Shown piece after piece: positions 12,778 through 22,445 of a DNA stretch of 64,000 nt. Numbering within the stretch: the stretch's first letter is position 1; every line of letters begins with the position of its first letter. The notes beneath the pieces were generated by a model, which saw only the letters and a program-made list of their open reading frames with translations, was not told where the DNA came from and did no database searches. Source of the DNA: Bacillus mycoides (lineage in GTDB: Bacteria; Bacillota; Bacilli; Bacillales; Bacillaceae_G); assembly GCF_018742245.1 (NCBI RefSeq), contig NZ_CP036132.1, forward strand, positions 4,025,001-4,089,000, written 5' to 3'. The position numbers and the translations under genes were made by a program.

Positions 12778-13788
12778 CTACATATGATTTAACCGCATTA
12801 AGAAAAACTCAAGCACAAGTTTCTTATCCATCTTTCCAGTCTTCATACTATAATCAGCTTCCGCTAATTCTATAATAACTTTTTTTAATTCTTCAAAAGA
12901 GAAAAACTTTGTTTGATTCATCGCCAACTTTACCCGGTACGGGTGCACACCAATATGGGAAGCAATTTGATTTTGTCCGTAACCACGCTGTTGTAATTCT
13001 TTCACTTGATGGAGCAAGCGGAATTGACTTACTAATAACGCGAGCAGTTTAATTGGTTCTTCCTGCTGTGTAAATAATCCGTCTAAAATTTGCATCGCAC
13101 CAGCGATATCTTTTTTCACCACTTTTTCTGTTAAAGCAAACACATTTTGCTCAACAGATTTCGGCACAAGTTCCGTGACAAGTTTTGGCGTAATTTCTCC
13201 GCCCATACCGACGTATAACGTTAACTTGTCCATTTCCTTCGCTAACATTGTTACATTACTTCCCACAAGCTCTAACAACAAACTAACAGCTGCATTATCA
13301 ATATGCACATGCACCTCATCCGCACGAGAAACAATCCACTTCTGAACATCCTGCACTTGCATCGCATTTGCTTCTATTACATCCGCTGTTTTCTTTAATA
13401 GTTTTGTAATTTTTTTTCGTTCGTCTAATTTTTCATAAGGCGCAACAAAAACAAGAATAGAAAAAGGAGATGGCTCCCCAATATATTCTTCTAAAATTTT
13501 TATATTTTGTTCTAATTTTTCTTTTTGTGCCGTTAAAAATAATGGTGATTTTATTAATATAACTTTACGCTCTCCAAAAAAAGGAAGCGTATGCGCATCC
13601 TCAACTACATCTTCTAAATACACTTCTTCCAAATCGTATGTCACAACATTAAACTCTCGATCTTCCTCTTCAAGCGCTTCCGTTGTAATAAGCTTTATCG
13701 TTTCATTTATAAAATAGGCTTCCGTTCCATACAGTACATACAACGGAGCGAACTGTTTCTTTTTAATCTTCTTATGTATATCACTCAT
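12778..13788 (-). CDS. holA: DNA polymerase III delta subunit HolA
   Basis: The 336-residue clamp-loader subunit opens the beta clamp. The N-terminal segment LYVLYGTEAYFINETI and the pattern LPFFGERKVILIKSP are typical of the delta AAA+-like fold. The C-terminal region (LLALLVSQFRLLHQVKELQQRG) is the collar domain. It corresponds to B. subtilis yqeN, next to comEC and rpsT. Confidence 0.95.
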   Translation of the reverse strand: MSDIHKKIKKKQFAPLYVLYGTEAYFINETIKLITTEALEEEDREFNVVTYDLEEVYLEDVVEDAHTLPFFGERKVILIKSPLFLTAQKEKLEQNIKILEEYIGEPSPFSILVFVAPYEKLDERKKITKLLKKTADVIEANAMQVQDVQKWIVSRADEVHVHIDNAAVSLLLELVGSNVTMLAKEMDKLTLYVGMGGEITPKLVTELVPKSVEQNVFALTEKVVKKDIAGAMQILDGLFTQQEEPIKLLALLVSQFRLLHQVKELQQRGYGQNQIASHIGVHPYRVKLAMNQTKFFSFEELKKVIIELAEADYSMKTGKMDKKLVLEFFLMRLNHM

Positions 13789-13857
13789 ATTTTTTCCTAC
13801 TCCCTAACTTGGCAATATATATTTATACTAATGCCCTAGCTTTTGTTTTACAAGTAC

Positions 13858-13887
13858 AAAGGGACAGGCTTTATAACCCGCCCCTTT
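13858..13887. other. Intergenic hairpin(s) upstream of holA
   Basis: The 348-bp gap between holA and yqzM holds an AAAGGG/CCCTTT hairpin here. A second one lies at about 13907-13930 (CAATAAG/CTTATTG arms). Neither is followed by a clear T run. I see no convincing gene in 13789-14136. Confidence 0.35.
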
Positions 13888-14136
13888 ATTTATATAAAAC
13901 GCCACGCAATAAGCCCCGGATTTCTTATTGGTGTGCGGTAATCACCTTCCCTTTATTATTTACAATAATAATCTTAGTATAAGTGCCAACTGTTAACATG
14001 ATTGGAAATGAAAAATTCACGCTACTTAGCTAACTAGAAGAAGTGTACAAATACTCTATTTCGCTTCACATGGAAATTGTAGATTTTTTTCTGACAATAT
14101 TTTATACTAAAATGGAATGTTGGGGAGGGATTCTAA

Positions 14137-14271
14137 ATGAATGATTTTGAACAAAACGTTCAAAGTAAACGCAATGACGCTATTGATTCAGGGGTAGGAT
14201 TTATCGTCTCATTTGGTTTTTTCGCAACACTTTTCATTATTGCAACTGTTATTAAATTCATCGGTTCTTAA
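14137..14271 (+). CDS. yqzM: YqzM family small membrane protein
   Basis: The 44-residue protein MNDFEQNVQSKRNDAIDSG... ends in a single membrane segment (about 21-41). It closely resembles B. subtilis YqzM, which lies at the same place next to comEC. The start follows GGGGAGGG by 7 nt. A TATACT -10-like element lies at 14103-14108 without a convincing -35. Function unknown. Confidence 0.85.
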   Translation: MNDFEQNVQSKRNDAIDSGVGFIVSFGFFATLFIIATVIKFIGS

Positions 14272-14272
14272 A

Positions 14273-14302
14273 GGCTGCTGCTTAACGGCAGTCTTCTTTT
14301 TT
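14273..14302 (+). terminator. yqzM terminator
   Basis: GGCTGC/GCAGTC arms (one G-U) with a 9-nt loop are followed by TTCTTTTTT, directly after the yqzM stop. Confidence 0.65.
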
Positions 14303-16623
14303 CATCTTCTATGTGTTTCATCATATGTGATTTTACTTTGAAAGGTTCCTTTTTCTCCATTAAAAACATAGGAAATAGCCCCTTGCTTATCCGTACGCCA
14401 TATATCAATACCCATCTTCTTAAAACGCTCTATAACTTCCTTATGCGGGTGCCCATACCTATTACGCTCTCCCACAGAAATAATCGCTACACTAGGCTGT
14501 ACAAGGCTTAAAAAAGGATCTGTAGACGATGTTTTACTCCCATGGTGAGCAACTTTTAAAATATTAGCCCGCAAATCAGGATATGTCGATACTATAAACT
14601 TTTCCCCTTCTTCTTCTAAATCACCCGTAAATAGCCATGTTAGTCCCCCTAGTCTGGCCCATAGTACAATCGAAGAGTCATTTTCTCCCTTTTCTTTCCC
14701 CTTTGGAGCTAATATGAAAAATTCCGCTTCATTTACCCTCCAACCTTCCCCTTCTCCTACTACACTTATCTTCATGCTCTTTTCTAACGCCTTTTTCTTC
14801 ACCACTTTTTCCAATACAGCATCTTGTTCCTTTCTCCCAAATACAACTTCTTTTACAATAATAGATGACAGCAAATCCAGCGCAGCACCTATATGATCCG
14901 CATCTCCATGCGTTACAATTAATTTATCAATCGTTTTTATACCTTCTTTTTGTAAAAAAGGAACAAGAATATCATGCCCAACAGAAAATTCATGCTTTTT
15001 CTGTTGCCACGCTTCCTTCTTGAAAGGAAGGGCTCCTCCTGTATCAATAAGATAAACCTCTTTATCGTACGGAAGACGAATTAATATTGCATCTCCCTGT
15101 CCAACATCAAGAAATGTAACACTCCCACTTTCGCGAAAATATGGATATACATAATGACAAGTACTAATAAAAAGAAATACACCCACAACTATGCACAAGA
15201 TTTTTTTCGTTATTACTCTTTCCCAAATCACAAATATACTAACGATACTAAAACAATATATAGCCACAAGAAATAAAGGAGTTTGACCAAAAGTAAGTCG
15301 GATGAAAGGGAAACTTTCACAGTAACTTAGAAAGTCATTAGAAATGGTTAAACATAATGAAAGTACATATGCAATTCCTTTTGCGAAAAATGGAATAACC
15401 GGCATACATATAAGAATAATAATGCTACACGGCAATACAATAATGGATAGAAAAGGAACATATATAAGATTGAGGAAAATGCTATAAGGAGAAAAATAAC
15501 CAAAATGATATAACAAGATGGGGGTACTAGCGAGCTGTGAAATTATAGAAATGTAAATAGAATTTCGAACTACTCCATTACTACGCCCTAATAATATCGG
15601 CGCAGATAGTAGTAAAGCAAAACTACCTACAAATGAGAATTGAAATCCAATGTTGAAAATAAGATACGGATCGTATATAAGCATACATATAGCTGTTATA
15701 CTTAAGGCGTCTAGACTAGATAAGCGAATAGAGCACATGAAAGCTACCAACAATAAAACTCCTGTTATAGAAGCCCTCACAACAGATGGCGACGCCCCAG
15801 CTACGATCATATATAGAGGAATGCAAACTATAAGGCATACTGTTGCTGTCTCTTTCGTCACACCACTTCTTAGTAAAACAAAATACATTATAACCATTAA
15901 TAATACGATATGCGATCCTGAAATTGCCAACAAATGTATAAGACCAAATTGTTGATATTGCTCTTCTACTTCAAACGTCATTTGTTGTCGATCTCCAAAT
16001 AATAATGCGTTCATAAATGCACCTGATTGTTCCGGGAACATTTCTGTAACTTTCGAGATTGTTTGTTGCCTGAGGAGGAAAATCCATTGCACGAGTGACA
16101 ATGATGTTTTTTGACATTCAGAAATGTATGTCACATCAAATATAAAATGTATTTTTTGCTGATATAAATAATTACGATAATCAAAAACATGGAAATTCCG
16201 GGCAGTTTGCGGTTCTTTCACCTCCCCTTTAAATGTACACGATATACCTGCATGTAATTGTTGCAACTGCTTCTTTTCCGAAGCAGATTGTATTTTATAA
16301 TTTAACTGCACTAAGTTTTTATTCTGATCCTCAATTTGAAAAGAGAGACGATCCCCATTAATTAGAGGTGTATTTTGCACGACCCCTCGTGTAACTTCGT
16401 AGGACTCCCCTAGCGGCTTATTTAGACTCTGAACATACGTGGTGTACATAGCGCCGCTAAAACACGCTATTATACAAAAAATGAAGGTTTTACGCGAAGT
16501 ACGATATAAACAAAATAAAACGTAACAAACGTAACAACAAGCAGTCAACAAATGCGATGTGGAAAAGGTAATTGCAATCCCAATTATAAACGAGATTGCA
16601 ACATAGCCCCATTGTCCATTCAA
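14302..16623 (-). CDS. comEC: Competence DNA channel protein ComEC
   Basis: The 773-residue polytopic membrane protein is of ComEC/Rec2 type: an N-terminal OB-like region and a multi-helix competence domain (ALLFGDRQQM, HLLAISGSHIVLL). A C-terminal metallo-beta-lactamase-like domain follows, with THGDADHIG and HHGSKTSS. It forms the channel through which single-stranded DNA enters. It ends the comEA-comEB-comEC operon. The TTG start lies 10 nt after AAGGAG, and a two-codon ORF (ATG AGT TGA) with better spacing overlaps it (see findings). Confidence 0.95.
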   Translation of the reverse strand: MNGQWGYVAISFIIGIAITFSTSHLLTACCYVCYVLFCLYRTSRKTFIFCIIACFSGAMYTTYVQSLNKPLGESYEVTRGVVQNTPLINGDRLSFQIEDQNKNLVQLNYKIQSASEKKQLQQLHAGISCTFKGEVKEPQTARNFHVFDYRNYLYQQKIHFIFDVTYISECQKTSLSLVQWIFLLRQQTISKVTEMFPEQSGAFMNALLFGDRQQMTFEVEEQYQQFGLIHLLAISGSHIVLLMVIMYFVLLRSGVTKETATVCLIVCIPLYMIVAGASPSVVRASITGVLLLVAFMCSIRLSSLDALSITAICMLIYDPYLIFNIGFQFSFVGSFALLLSAPILLGRSNGVVRNSIYISIISQLASTPILLYHFGYFSPYSIFLNLIYVPFLSIIVLPCSIIILICMPVIPFFAKGIAYVLSLCLTISNDFLSYCESFPFIRLTFGQTPLFLVAIYCFSIVSIFVIWERVITKKILCIVVGVFLFISTCHYVYPYFRESGSVTFLDVGQGDAILIRLPYDKEVYLIDTGGALPFKKEAWQQKKHEFSVGHDILVPFLQKEGIKTIDKLIVTHGDADHIGAALDLLSSIIVKEVVFGRKEQDAVLEKVVKKKALEKSMKISVVGEGEGWRVNEAEFFILAPKGKEKGENDSSIVLWARLGGLTWLFTGDLEEEGEKFIVSTYPDLRANILKVAHHGSKTSSTDPFLSLVQPSVAIISVGERNRYGHPHKEVIERFKKMGIDIWRTDKQGAISYVFNGEKGTFQSKITYDETHRR

Positions 16624-16637
16624 CTCATACTCACTCC

Positions 16638-17195
16638 TTATAGCATCATTTTCGCTCTAGTGAATACATGCTGTAATTCTTCCATTGATAAATTATCTTT
16701 TTCTAAGGATGCAAATAGTTCCTTTAGCTGCAAATGACGCTCTTGTTCCTCTAGCGATGTAATATCATATTCTAGCGGAACGTGCTTTACTGTTACACTC
16801 GCTTGTTCAAATAACTCTATGGCATACGGATGATTTTTATAATCCTGTGCATAATAAACTGCTGTAACACCACTTTGAATAATCGCCTTACAGCACTGCA
16901 AACAAGGAAAATGTGTGACATAAATTTCCGCTTCCTCTGTTTTCGCACCAAACTTCGCACATTGCAATAAAGCATTCATTTCCGCATGAATTGTACGAAC
17001 ACAATGATTATCAATGACATAACAACCATCGTCTATACAATGTACACCACCTTTAATTGAACCGTTATATCCACCAGCAATAATTCGTTTATCACGAACG
17101 ATTGTCGCTCCTACTGCAAGCCTTGTACATGTACTACGTAAAGATAGTAGATGGCTTTGCGTCATAAAATATTGATCCCATGAAATTCGTTCCAT
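16638..17195 (-). CDS. comEB: Late-competence protein ComEB, dCMP deaminase family
   Basis: The 185-residue zinc-dependent deaminase has HAE (70-72) and PCLQC (97-101), the ligands and catalytic Glu of the cytidine/dCMP deaminase fold. The GTG-led extension of three codons overlaps the Shine-Dalgarno, so the ATG at 17195 (MERISWDQYF) is used here. It lies between comEA and comEC. In B. subtilis it is not required for transformation, and a role in dCMP metabolism or protein localisation is possible. Confidence 0.93.
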   Translation of the reverse strand: MERISWDQYFMTQSHLLSLRSTCTRLAVGATIVRDKRIIAGGYNGSIKGGVHCIDDGCYVIDNHCVRTIHAEMNALLQCAKFGAKTEEAEIYVTHFPCLQCCKAIIQSGVTAVYYAQDYKNHPYAIELFEQASVTVKHVPLEYDITSLEEQERHLQLKELFASLEKDNLSMEELQHVFTRAKMML

Positions 17196-17258
17196 ATTTT
17201 TCACCTTCTTTTTTGTCTACTTGTAGTGTAGCGAAAAAAGAAAAACTTCGTCAATCTT

Positions 17259-17858
17259 TTACGGAATAATAATTTGATCTTTTATTTTCTCTAAAGACTT
17301 CGCACCAATCCCATCAATTTCTAATAAATCTTCTATTTTCTGAAACGGACCGTGTTCTTCTCGGTATTTCAAAATACTTTCTGCCTTCCGAGAACCAATG
17401 CCTGTAATTTTTTCAAGTTGTTCTTTAGAAGCTGCGTTTATTTGAATCTTTGTCTCGCCCTTTGAAAAAGCGGCCACCTCTTGTACTTGCTCATTTTTAT
17501 TCGGTACATAAAGGATCATTTGGTCTTGTACAATTTGCGCTAAATTCACCTTCTTCACATCTGCTTCTAGTAAAAAACCACCCGCCTTTTCAACGGCATC
17601 CTTCGCTCGGTCCCCCTCTTTCATTTCATACACACCTTCTCTTACAACCGCCCCTTTCACATCAATTATAATTATTTTTTTCTGTTCTTTTGTATCCAAT
17701 ACTTTCGGTTTACTTTTTTTCTCCACATCTTTCGCTTGAACCTCCGTTGTAATGAGCGATTGCTCCGTTTGCTGATTCGTTTTCCAGAAAAAAAGAAAAA
17801 TCAAAGTGCCAATAATAACCACTAATCCCAACCATTTTTTCGGAAAATCCCACATCAT
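17259..17858 (-). CDS. comEA: Competence DNA receptor ComEA
   Basis: The 199-residue protein has an N-terminal membrane anchor (about 10-26), a SLBB-like middle region (IIIDVKGAVVREGVYEM) and two C-terminal helix-hairpin-helix motifs (about 138-197, INAASKEQLEKITGIG and DLLEIDGIGAKSLEKI). It binds double-stranded DNA outside the membrane and hands it to ComEC. First gene of the operon and divergent from comER. Two adjacent ATG codons are possible starts. Confidence 0.95.
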   Translation of the reverse strand: MMWDFPKKWLGLVVIIGTLIFLFFWKTNQQTEQSLITTEVQAKDVEKKSKPKVLDTKEQKKIIIIDVKGAVVREGVYEMKEGDRAKDAVEKAGGFLLEADVKKVNLAQIVQDQMILYVPNKNEQVQEVAAFSKGETKIQINAASKEQLEKITGIGSRKAESILKYREEHGPFQKIEDLLEIDGIGAKSLEKIKDQIIIP

Positions 17859-17935
17859 TTTACACCTCTAATCATAAATTTATAACATCATTCATATTGT
17901 TTAGGAGAAAGCTGTTACGAAGGAGGGATGAAACA

Positions 17936-18763
17936 TTGAACATAGGAATTATAGGGACAGGGAACATGGGGAATATACTAATCGATGCATTTTTAGAAAC
18001 CCGTGCTGTCAAACCTTCGTGCCTTACTATTATTAATCGGACGCCTGCCAAAGCATATCATATAAAAGAAAAATACCCTTCTGTTCATGTAGCCAAAACA
18101 ATCCAAGAGGTAATCGAACAATCCCAGCTTATTTTCATTTGCGTAAAACCAATAGATATATACCCTATTCTACAAAAATACGCTGACCATTTTTCAGACG
18201 AAAATTGCTTAGTTTCTATCACAAGCCCCATATCTCCATCACAATTAGAAACACTTATACCTTGCCACGTCGCTCGTATCATTCCAAGCATCACAAACCG
18301 CGCCTTATCCGGCGCATCACTATTTACATTTGGAAATAACTGCTCTGAAGAATGGCAACAAAAACTACTTCGTCTATTCAAAAACATTTCTACTCCCCTT
18401 GTTATAGAAGAAGATATAACGCGCGTTTCATCTGATATAGCAAGCTGTGGCCCTGCTTTTTTTAGTTATTTATTACAATGTTTCATTAACGCTGCTGTAG
18501 ATAAAACAAATATTACACACGAAGAAGCCACTACTTTAGTAAGTGAAATGGTCATTGGAATGGGGAAATTACTTGAAAAAGAAATTTTTACATTACCTAC
18601 TTTACAAGAAAAGGTATGCGTTAAAGGCGGTGTTACAGGAGAAGGTATTCGTATTTTAGAAGAGCACGTTGGGGATATGTTTCATAAATTAATCGAACGG
18701 ACACATGAGAAATTTGATGAAGATTTAAAATGCGTTGAGCAGCAATTCAATGAACACACATAA
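17936..18763 (+). CDS. comER: ComER, pyrroline-5-carboxylate reductase-like protein
   Basis: The 275-residue NAD(P)-binding protein resembles ProC, with an N-terminal GIIGTGNMG Rossmann motif (3-11). The C-terminal dimer domain is of the P5C reductase type (CGPAFFSYLLQC...). The start is TTG, 8 nt after AAGGAGGG. An ATG-less open frame runs 39 nt further but lacks a ribosome site. ComER is divergent from comEA in Bacillus. In B. cereus it has been linked to sporulation and biofilm regulation through Spo0A; here only the homology is visible. Confidence 0.9.
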   Translation: MNIGIIGTGNMGNILIDAFLETRAVKPSCLTIINRTPAKAYHIKEKYPSVHVAKTIQEVIEQSQLIFICVKPIDIYPILQKYADHFSDENCLVSITSPISPSQLETLIPCHVARIIPSITNRALSGASLFTFGNNCSEEWQQKLLRLFKNISTPLVIEEDITRVSSDIASCGPAFFSYLLQCFINAAVDKTNITHEEATTLVSEMVIGMGKLLEKEIFTLPTLQEKVCVKGGVTGEGIRILEEHVGDMFHKLIERTHEKFDEDLKCVEQQFNEHT

Positions 18764-18900
18764 TAAATACGCCATCATAATCCCAAACCCTTTTTATTAA
18801 TACTTATCTTTTTCATGCTATATTTTCACTAAAACTAGCATTTTTACACTTTACACATATCATCTTTTTATTTTTCTAGAACTAAAACTACATCTTTTCT

Positions 18901-18939
18901 ATAAAACAAAAGCAACCTTATCGGTTGCTTTTGTTTTAT
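18901..18939. terminator. Bidirectional terminator between comER and yqeM
   Basis: A 17-bp inverted repeat with AAAGCAACC/GGTTGCTTT core, flanking A and T runs and a 5-nt loop, serves comER (+) and yqeM (-). The rest of 18764-18935 is AT-rich with nothing recognisable. Confidence 0.85.
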
Positions 18940-19685
18940 CCATTCTTCTTCGCCATAAAAAAGATGCGCTCTGTTTGTTCTGTCACTTCAATTCGTTCAA
19001 AGTCACCTGTGACGCGAAGTACTGTAAACCCAGCTTCTTCAAGCCATTTTGTTAACACTTCAACCGAATATGCACGCTGCACGTGACATTCGTCAAAACG
19101 ATGGTACACGTCTTCTTCTGAATCTTGTACAAAGAATGTCAAATCATGTTCCACACTATCTGATTCTTCTCCAGGGAAGCAGTTCCAAATAAGTGATATT
19201 TCTTCGCCATTCACTGTATATGTTTCATTTTGAAATACGTGATGTATTTTATATAAAGAGTGTACATCGAATAAAAACAAGCCATCCTGACGTAAATGGT
19301 GGAAAACTCTTCTAAATGTTTCTTGCACTCCATCTTCTTGCAATACATAATTTAATGAGTCACAAAAGATTGTCACACAATCAAATTCACCAGGAACATC
19401 GAGCTCTCTCATGTCTTGTTGGTAAAAAGGAATAAAATAACCTTCTCCCCCCAATTTTTGCTGTGCGACAGTTAACATTTCTTCCGAAAGATCTACACCA
19501 ATTAAATCATAACCTTTTCGTACAAGCGGAAGTGTTACGTTACCAGTTCCACATGCTACGTCAAGAATTTTTGCCTCTTTCATAGATGCCTGTTGCAAAC
19601 TTTCCTCTGTGAATTCCACCCATTTATCATAAGGGACATCATTCATCAGTTCGTCATACAGCAAAGCAAATTGTTCGTATTTCAT
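18936..19685 (-). CDS. yqeM: Class I SAM-dependent methyltransferase YqeM
   Basis: The 249-residue protein has motif I ILDVACGTGNVTLPL (about 40-54) and acidic motif GVDLSEEML. The substrate is unknown. Its start overlaps the rsfS stop by 4 bp, so it is the last gene of the nadD-yqeK-rsfS-yqeM operon known from B. subtilis. Confidence 0.88.
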   Translation of the reverse strand: MKYEQFALLYDELMNDVPYDKWVEFTEESLQQASMKEAKILDVACGTGNVTLPLVRKGYDLIGVDLSEEMLTVAQQKLGGEGYFIPFYQQDMRELDVPGEFDCVTIFCDSLNYVLQEDGVQETFRRVFHHLRQDGLFLFDVHSLYKIHHVFQNETYTVNGEEISLIWNCFPGEESDSVEHDLTFFVQDSEEDVYHRFDECHVQRAYSVEVLTKWLEEAGFTVLRVTGDFERIEVTEQTERIFFMAKKNG

Positions 19686-20038
19686 TGATCTAGCTCATCT
19701 GCAATATCTTCACGCGGCACATCGCCCCATAGACGCTCTAAATTATAGTGATTACGCTCATCTTTATGGAATACATGAGCAACCACATCACCAAGGTCTA
19801 CTAAAACCCAACGCGCTTCATCAAAACCTTCCATACGTTGTACGTTAATTTCGAACTCATGTGCCTTCGCTTTAATTTCACGTGCAATTGCTTGTACTTG
19901 CTTGTCTGAATTCCCGTGACAAATAATAAAATAGTCTGCAATCGGTGAAATACCTTGCATATTTAGTACAACCATATCTTCTGCTCTCTTATCATCAGCT
20001 GCTTTTGCCGCTAATACTAATAACTCTTTATCTTTCAT
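19682..20038 (-). CDS. rsfS: Ribosomal silencing factor RsfS
   Basis: The 118-residue Iojap/RsfS protein binds L14 of the 50S subunit and blocks subunit joining when translation must be reduced. It shows the family core VVLNMQGISPIADYFIICHG and RWVLVDLGDVVAHVF. It overlaps yqeK upstream and yqeM downstream by 4 bp each, indicating coupled translation. Confidence 0.95.
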   Translation of the reverse strand: MKDKELLVLAAKAADDKRAEDMVVLNMQGISPIADYFIICHGNSDKQVQAIAREIKAKAHEFEINVQRMEGFDEARWVLVDLGDVVAHVFHKDERNHYNLERLWGDVPREDIADELDQ

Positions 20039-20604
20039 TTATTAATTTCCTCCTTGATAACTGCATTGTATGTTTGGAATGTTAATGGATAAATCGTTTG
20101 ATCTTTTTCCATTAAAAATTGAATTGTTCGCTTTAAAGCAAACAGTAAAGCTTGATTTATATCTTTATATGCGAGTTTCCTCGCTTCTTCCACACCAGGA
20201 AACTTACGTCCGGGTTCAATGTAATCTGCTACATAAATAACTTTATCTAACATTGTCATTTTTTCATGACCACTTGTATGATATGTAATAGCTTGTAGAA
20301 TTTCAAGATCAGTAATGCCTACTTCTTTTTCTACTAAGTATGCCCCAACAGGTGCATGCCATAACTCTTTATTATAGTGCAGTAGATCCTTTGGCAAAGC
20401 TTCTCTCTTAATAATCTCTTCCATTTCTGGAATCGCTCTACATTTTGCATAATCGTGAAATATAGCAGCCGTCTCTGCCTTTTTCTCATCTACACCATAT
20501 AACCGGGCAAGTTCAATCGCTGTTTCCATTACACCAACCGTGTGTATATAACGTTTTTCATGCATTTGTTGTTTGACAATACTAAGTGCTTCCTCACGAT
20601 TCAT
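20035..20604 (-). CDS. yqeK: HD-domain Ap4A hydrolase YqeK
   Basis: The 189-residue HD-domain phosphohydrolase has an HD pair in IFHDYAKCR and a further His in [10 protein letters not shown]. The family hydrolyses diadenosine tetraphosphate symmetrically to ADP. The ATG at 20604 ([10 protein letters not shown]) is preferred because it is 9 nt from GAGAGGA, whereas the ATG three codons upstream abuts that site. It overlaps the end of nadD by 11 bp. Confidence 0.92.
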   Translation of the reverse strand: MNREEALSIVKQQMHEKRYIHTVGVMETAIELARLYGVDEKKAETAAIFHDYAKCRAIPEMEEIIKREALPKDLLHYNKELWHAPVGAYLVEKEVGITDLEILQAITYHTSGHEKMTMLDKVIYVADYIEPGRKFPGVEEARKLAYKDINQALLFALKRTIQFLMEKDQTIYPLTFQTYNAVIKEEINK

Positions 20605-21163
20605 ACAACCCATTCCTCTCGATATATACCTGTACTTTTTCGGGGAGTAAATATTTGCACGTTTTCTTCGTCATATATCTCTCACGTAACAGAGAAGAAG
20701 AAACTGCAAACTCCGGAATTTCCACTTTTACGATATCATAAGGCGTATGTAATGTGTAACCTGGTCTTGCAACTCCAACGAAAGTCACAAGCTTAAGTAA
20801 CTTTTCAATGTTATACCACTTCGGCAAATACTCAACCATGTCTCCGCCAATAATAAAGTGAAACTGCACATCCGGATACTTCTCCGTTAATTGTACCATA
20901 GTGTCGTACGTATAAGATGGGCCTTCTCTGTCTAGCTCTTCTAAACAAATTGAAAAGTATGCTTCTTCCTCAGTCGCTATTTGCAGCATGTTTAATCGAT
21001 TTTTCACACTCGTAATGTTACGTCCTTGCTTGTGCGGTGGAATCTGATTCGGCAAAAACCATACCTCTTCCAACCCTAAAGCATGATGCACTTCATTTGC
21101 AATTAACAAATGCCCATTATGAGGCGGATCAAACGTGCCACCAATAATGCCAATTTTTCTCAA
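20594..21163 (-). CDS. nadD: Nicotinate-nucleotide adenylyltransferase NadD
   Basis: The 189-residue enzyme adenylates nicotinate mononucleotide in NAD synthesis. It has the nucleotidyltransferase motif [12 protein letters not shown] (8-19) and a C-terminal VSSSLLRER signature. The start is TTG, 6 nt after AAGGAGCG. It leads the overlapping nadD-yqeK-rsfS-yqeM set; 135 bp separate it from yhbY. Confidence 0.95.
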   Translation of the reverse strand: MRKIGIIGGTFDPPHNGHLLIANEVHHALGLEEVWFLPNQIPPHKQGRNITSVKNRLNMLQIATEEEAYFSICLEELDREGPSYTYDTMVQLTEKYPDVQFHFIIGGDMVEYLPKWYNIEKLLKLVTFVGVARPGYTLHTPYDIVKVEIPEFAVSSSLLRERYMTKKTCKYLLPEKVQVYIERNGLYES

Positions 21164-21298
21164 AAGAAACGCTCCTTCCTTTTACATACAGCAACTCTCC
21201 CCATACATATTCGAAGAGAGCCCACTGTTAATAAAAGTTCAATTGGTTTCGCTTTCTACATATCAAGCGTCCACTACGAAATAACTCACGTATATCTT

Positions 21299-21592
21299 TT
21301 ATCGAGGAAGCTTAATCTGCTTATTTTCTCTTGATTCTTTGTATAAAACAATTGTGCTTCCGATTACTTGAACGATTTCAGCTCGTGCACCTTGTGCAAG
21401 CTCTTCTGCAACTTCACTACGATCAAATTCACAGTTTTGTAATACGCTCACTTTAAATAGTTCACGAACTTCTAATGCTTCTCCAATTTGTTTCACCATA
21501 TTTTCATTCACGCCACCTTTTCCAACTTGAAAAATCGGTGTTAAATGATGTGCCTTTGCACGTAAAAATCTTTTTTGTTTTCCTGTTAACAT
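21299..21592 (-). CDS. yqeI: YhbY/CRM-domain RNA-binding protein (YqeI)
   Basis: The 97-residue protein has the CRM domain throughout: MLTGKQKRFLRAKAHHL at the start and IFQVGKGGVNE with the GxxG-like loop. Family members bind pre-50S particles and help ribosome assembly. The ATG at 21592 follows TTGGAGG by 8 nt, better than the ATG five codons upstream, which overlaps aroE. Confidence 0.92.
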   Translation of the reverse strand: MLTGKQKRFLRAKAHHLTPIFQVGKGGVNENMVKQIGEALEVRELFKVSVLQNCEFDRSEVAEELAQGARAEIVQVIGSTIVLYKESRENKQIKLPR

Positions 21593-21596
21593 ATAA

Positions 21597-22430
21597 TTAG
21601 CCTCCAAGCTCTCTCATTACTAATTGTTTCATTCTATCAATATTCGGCACACACCCTGTCCACATTTCAAATGCAAGTGCACCTTGATAAACGAACATAT
21701 CGATTCCATTTTGAATTATTGCACCTTGTTCTTTCGCATCGCCTAAAATTTTCGTCTCAAATGGATTATAAATAATATCAGAAACAATCGTTCCTTGTTT
21801 CAATGAACGAATTTCGAGCGGCGTATACGCAACATGTGGATGCATACCTATCGTTGTTGTTTGGATGATAATATCATATTCCCCTTGATTTTCCGCTGCA
21901 CATTCTAACGATAGAGCATGTGAATTAACATTTGCCATGCACCCAGCGATAAGATTTTCCGCCTTATCTCTCGTACGATTAGCAATATCAATTTCTTTCA
22001 CGCCTACATCTGCAAGCGAGAAGTAAATAGCTCGGCTAGCACCACCTGCACCGATTAATAAAATACGTTTCTCTTGAAGTGGATCTTCACTAATTGACTG
22101 CAGGGCACGAACAAAACCAATTCCATCTGTATTATACCCAATCAATTTTCCATCTCGATGAACTACTGTATTTACCGCACCGATTTGCCTTGCTAACGGG
22201 GCAACCTCATCCAAGTGCTCCATAATTGCAACTTTATGTGGAGTCGTTACATTAAATCCTGAAATACCTAATGCTTTCAAACCTTTTACTGCTTCCCCTA
22301 GCGCTTCTTCTTCTACAAGAAACGCATGATAATGGGCATCCATATTCAAGTGTTCAAATGCATCGTTATGCATAACGGGTGATAATGAATGTCCAATTGG
22401 ATTTCCGATTACACCATATAATTGTTTCAT
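21597..22430 (-). CDS. aroE: Shikimate dehydrogenase AroE
   Basis: The 277-residue NADP-dependent enzyme reduces 3-dehydroshikimate. The N-terminal substrate domain shows [14 protein letters not shown] and FNVTTPHK with the catalytic Lys. The nucleotide-binding loop is GAGGASRAI, and the NTDGIGF motif lies between. It sits between yqeH and yhbY, the normal order. Confidence 0.96.
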   Translation of the reverse strand: MKQLYGVIGNPIGHSLSPVMHNDAFEHLNMDAHYHAFLVEEEALGEAVKGLKALGISGFNVTTPHKVAIMEHLDEVAPLARQIGAVNTVVHRDGKLIGYNTDGIGFVRALQSISEDPLQEKRILLIGAGGASRAIYFSLADVGVKEIDIANRTRDKAENLIAGCMANVNSHALSLECAAENQGEYDIIIQTTTIGMHPHVAYTPLEIRSLKQGTIVSDIIYNPFETKILGDAKEQGAIIQNGIDMFVYQGALAFEMWTGCVPNIDRMKQLVMRELGG

Positions 22431-22445
22431 AAATCCCTCTCCATA

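Noticed and set aside
13925..13999. 24-codon open frame on the minus strand (MLTVGTYTKIIIVNNKGKV...)
   Set aside because: It looks protein-like but has no Shine-Dalgarno, and no terminator or homologue is known to me. Too weak to annotate.
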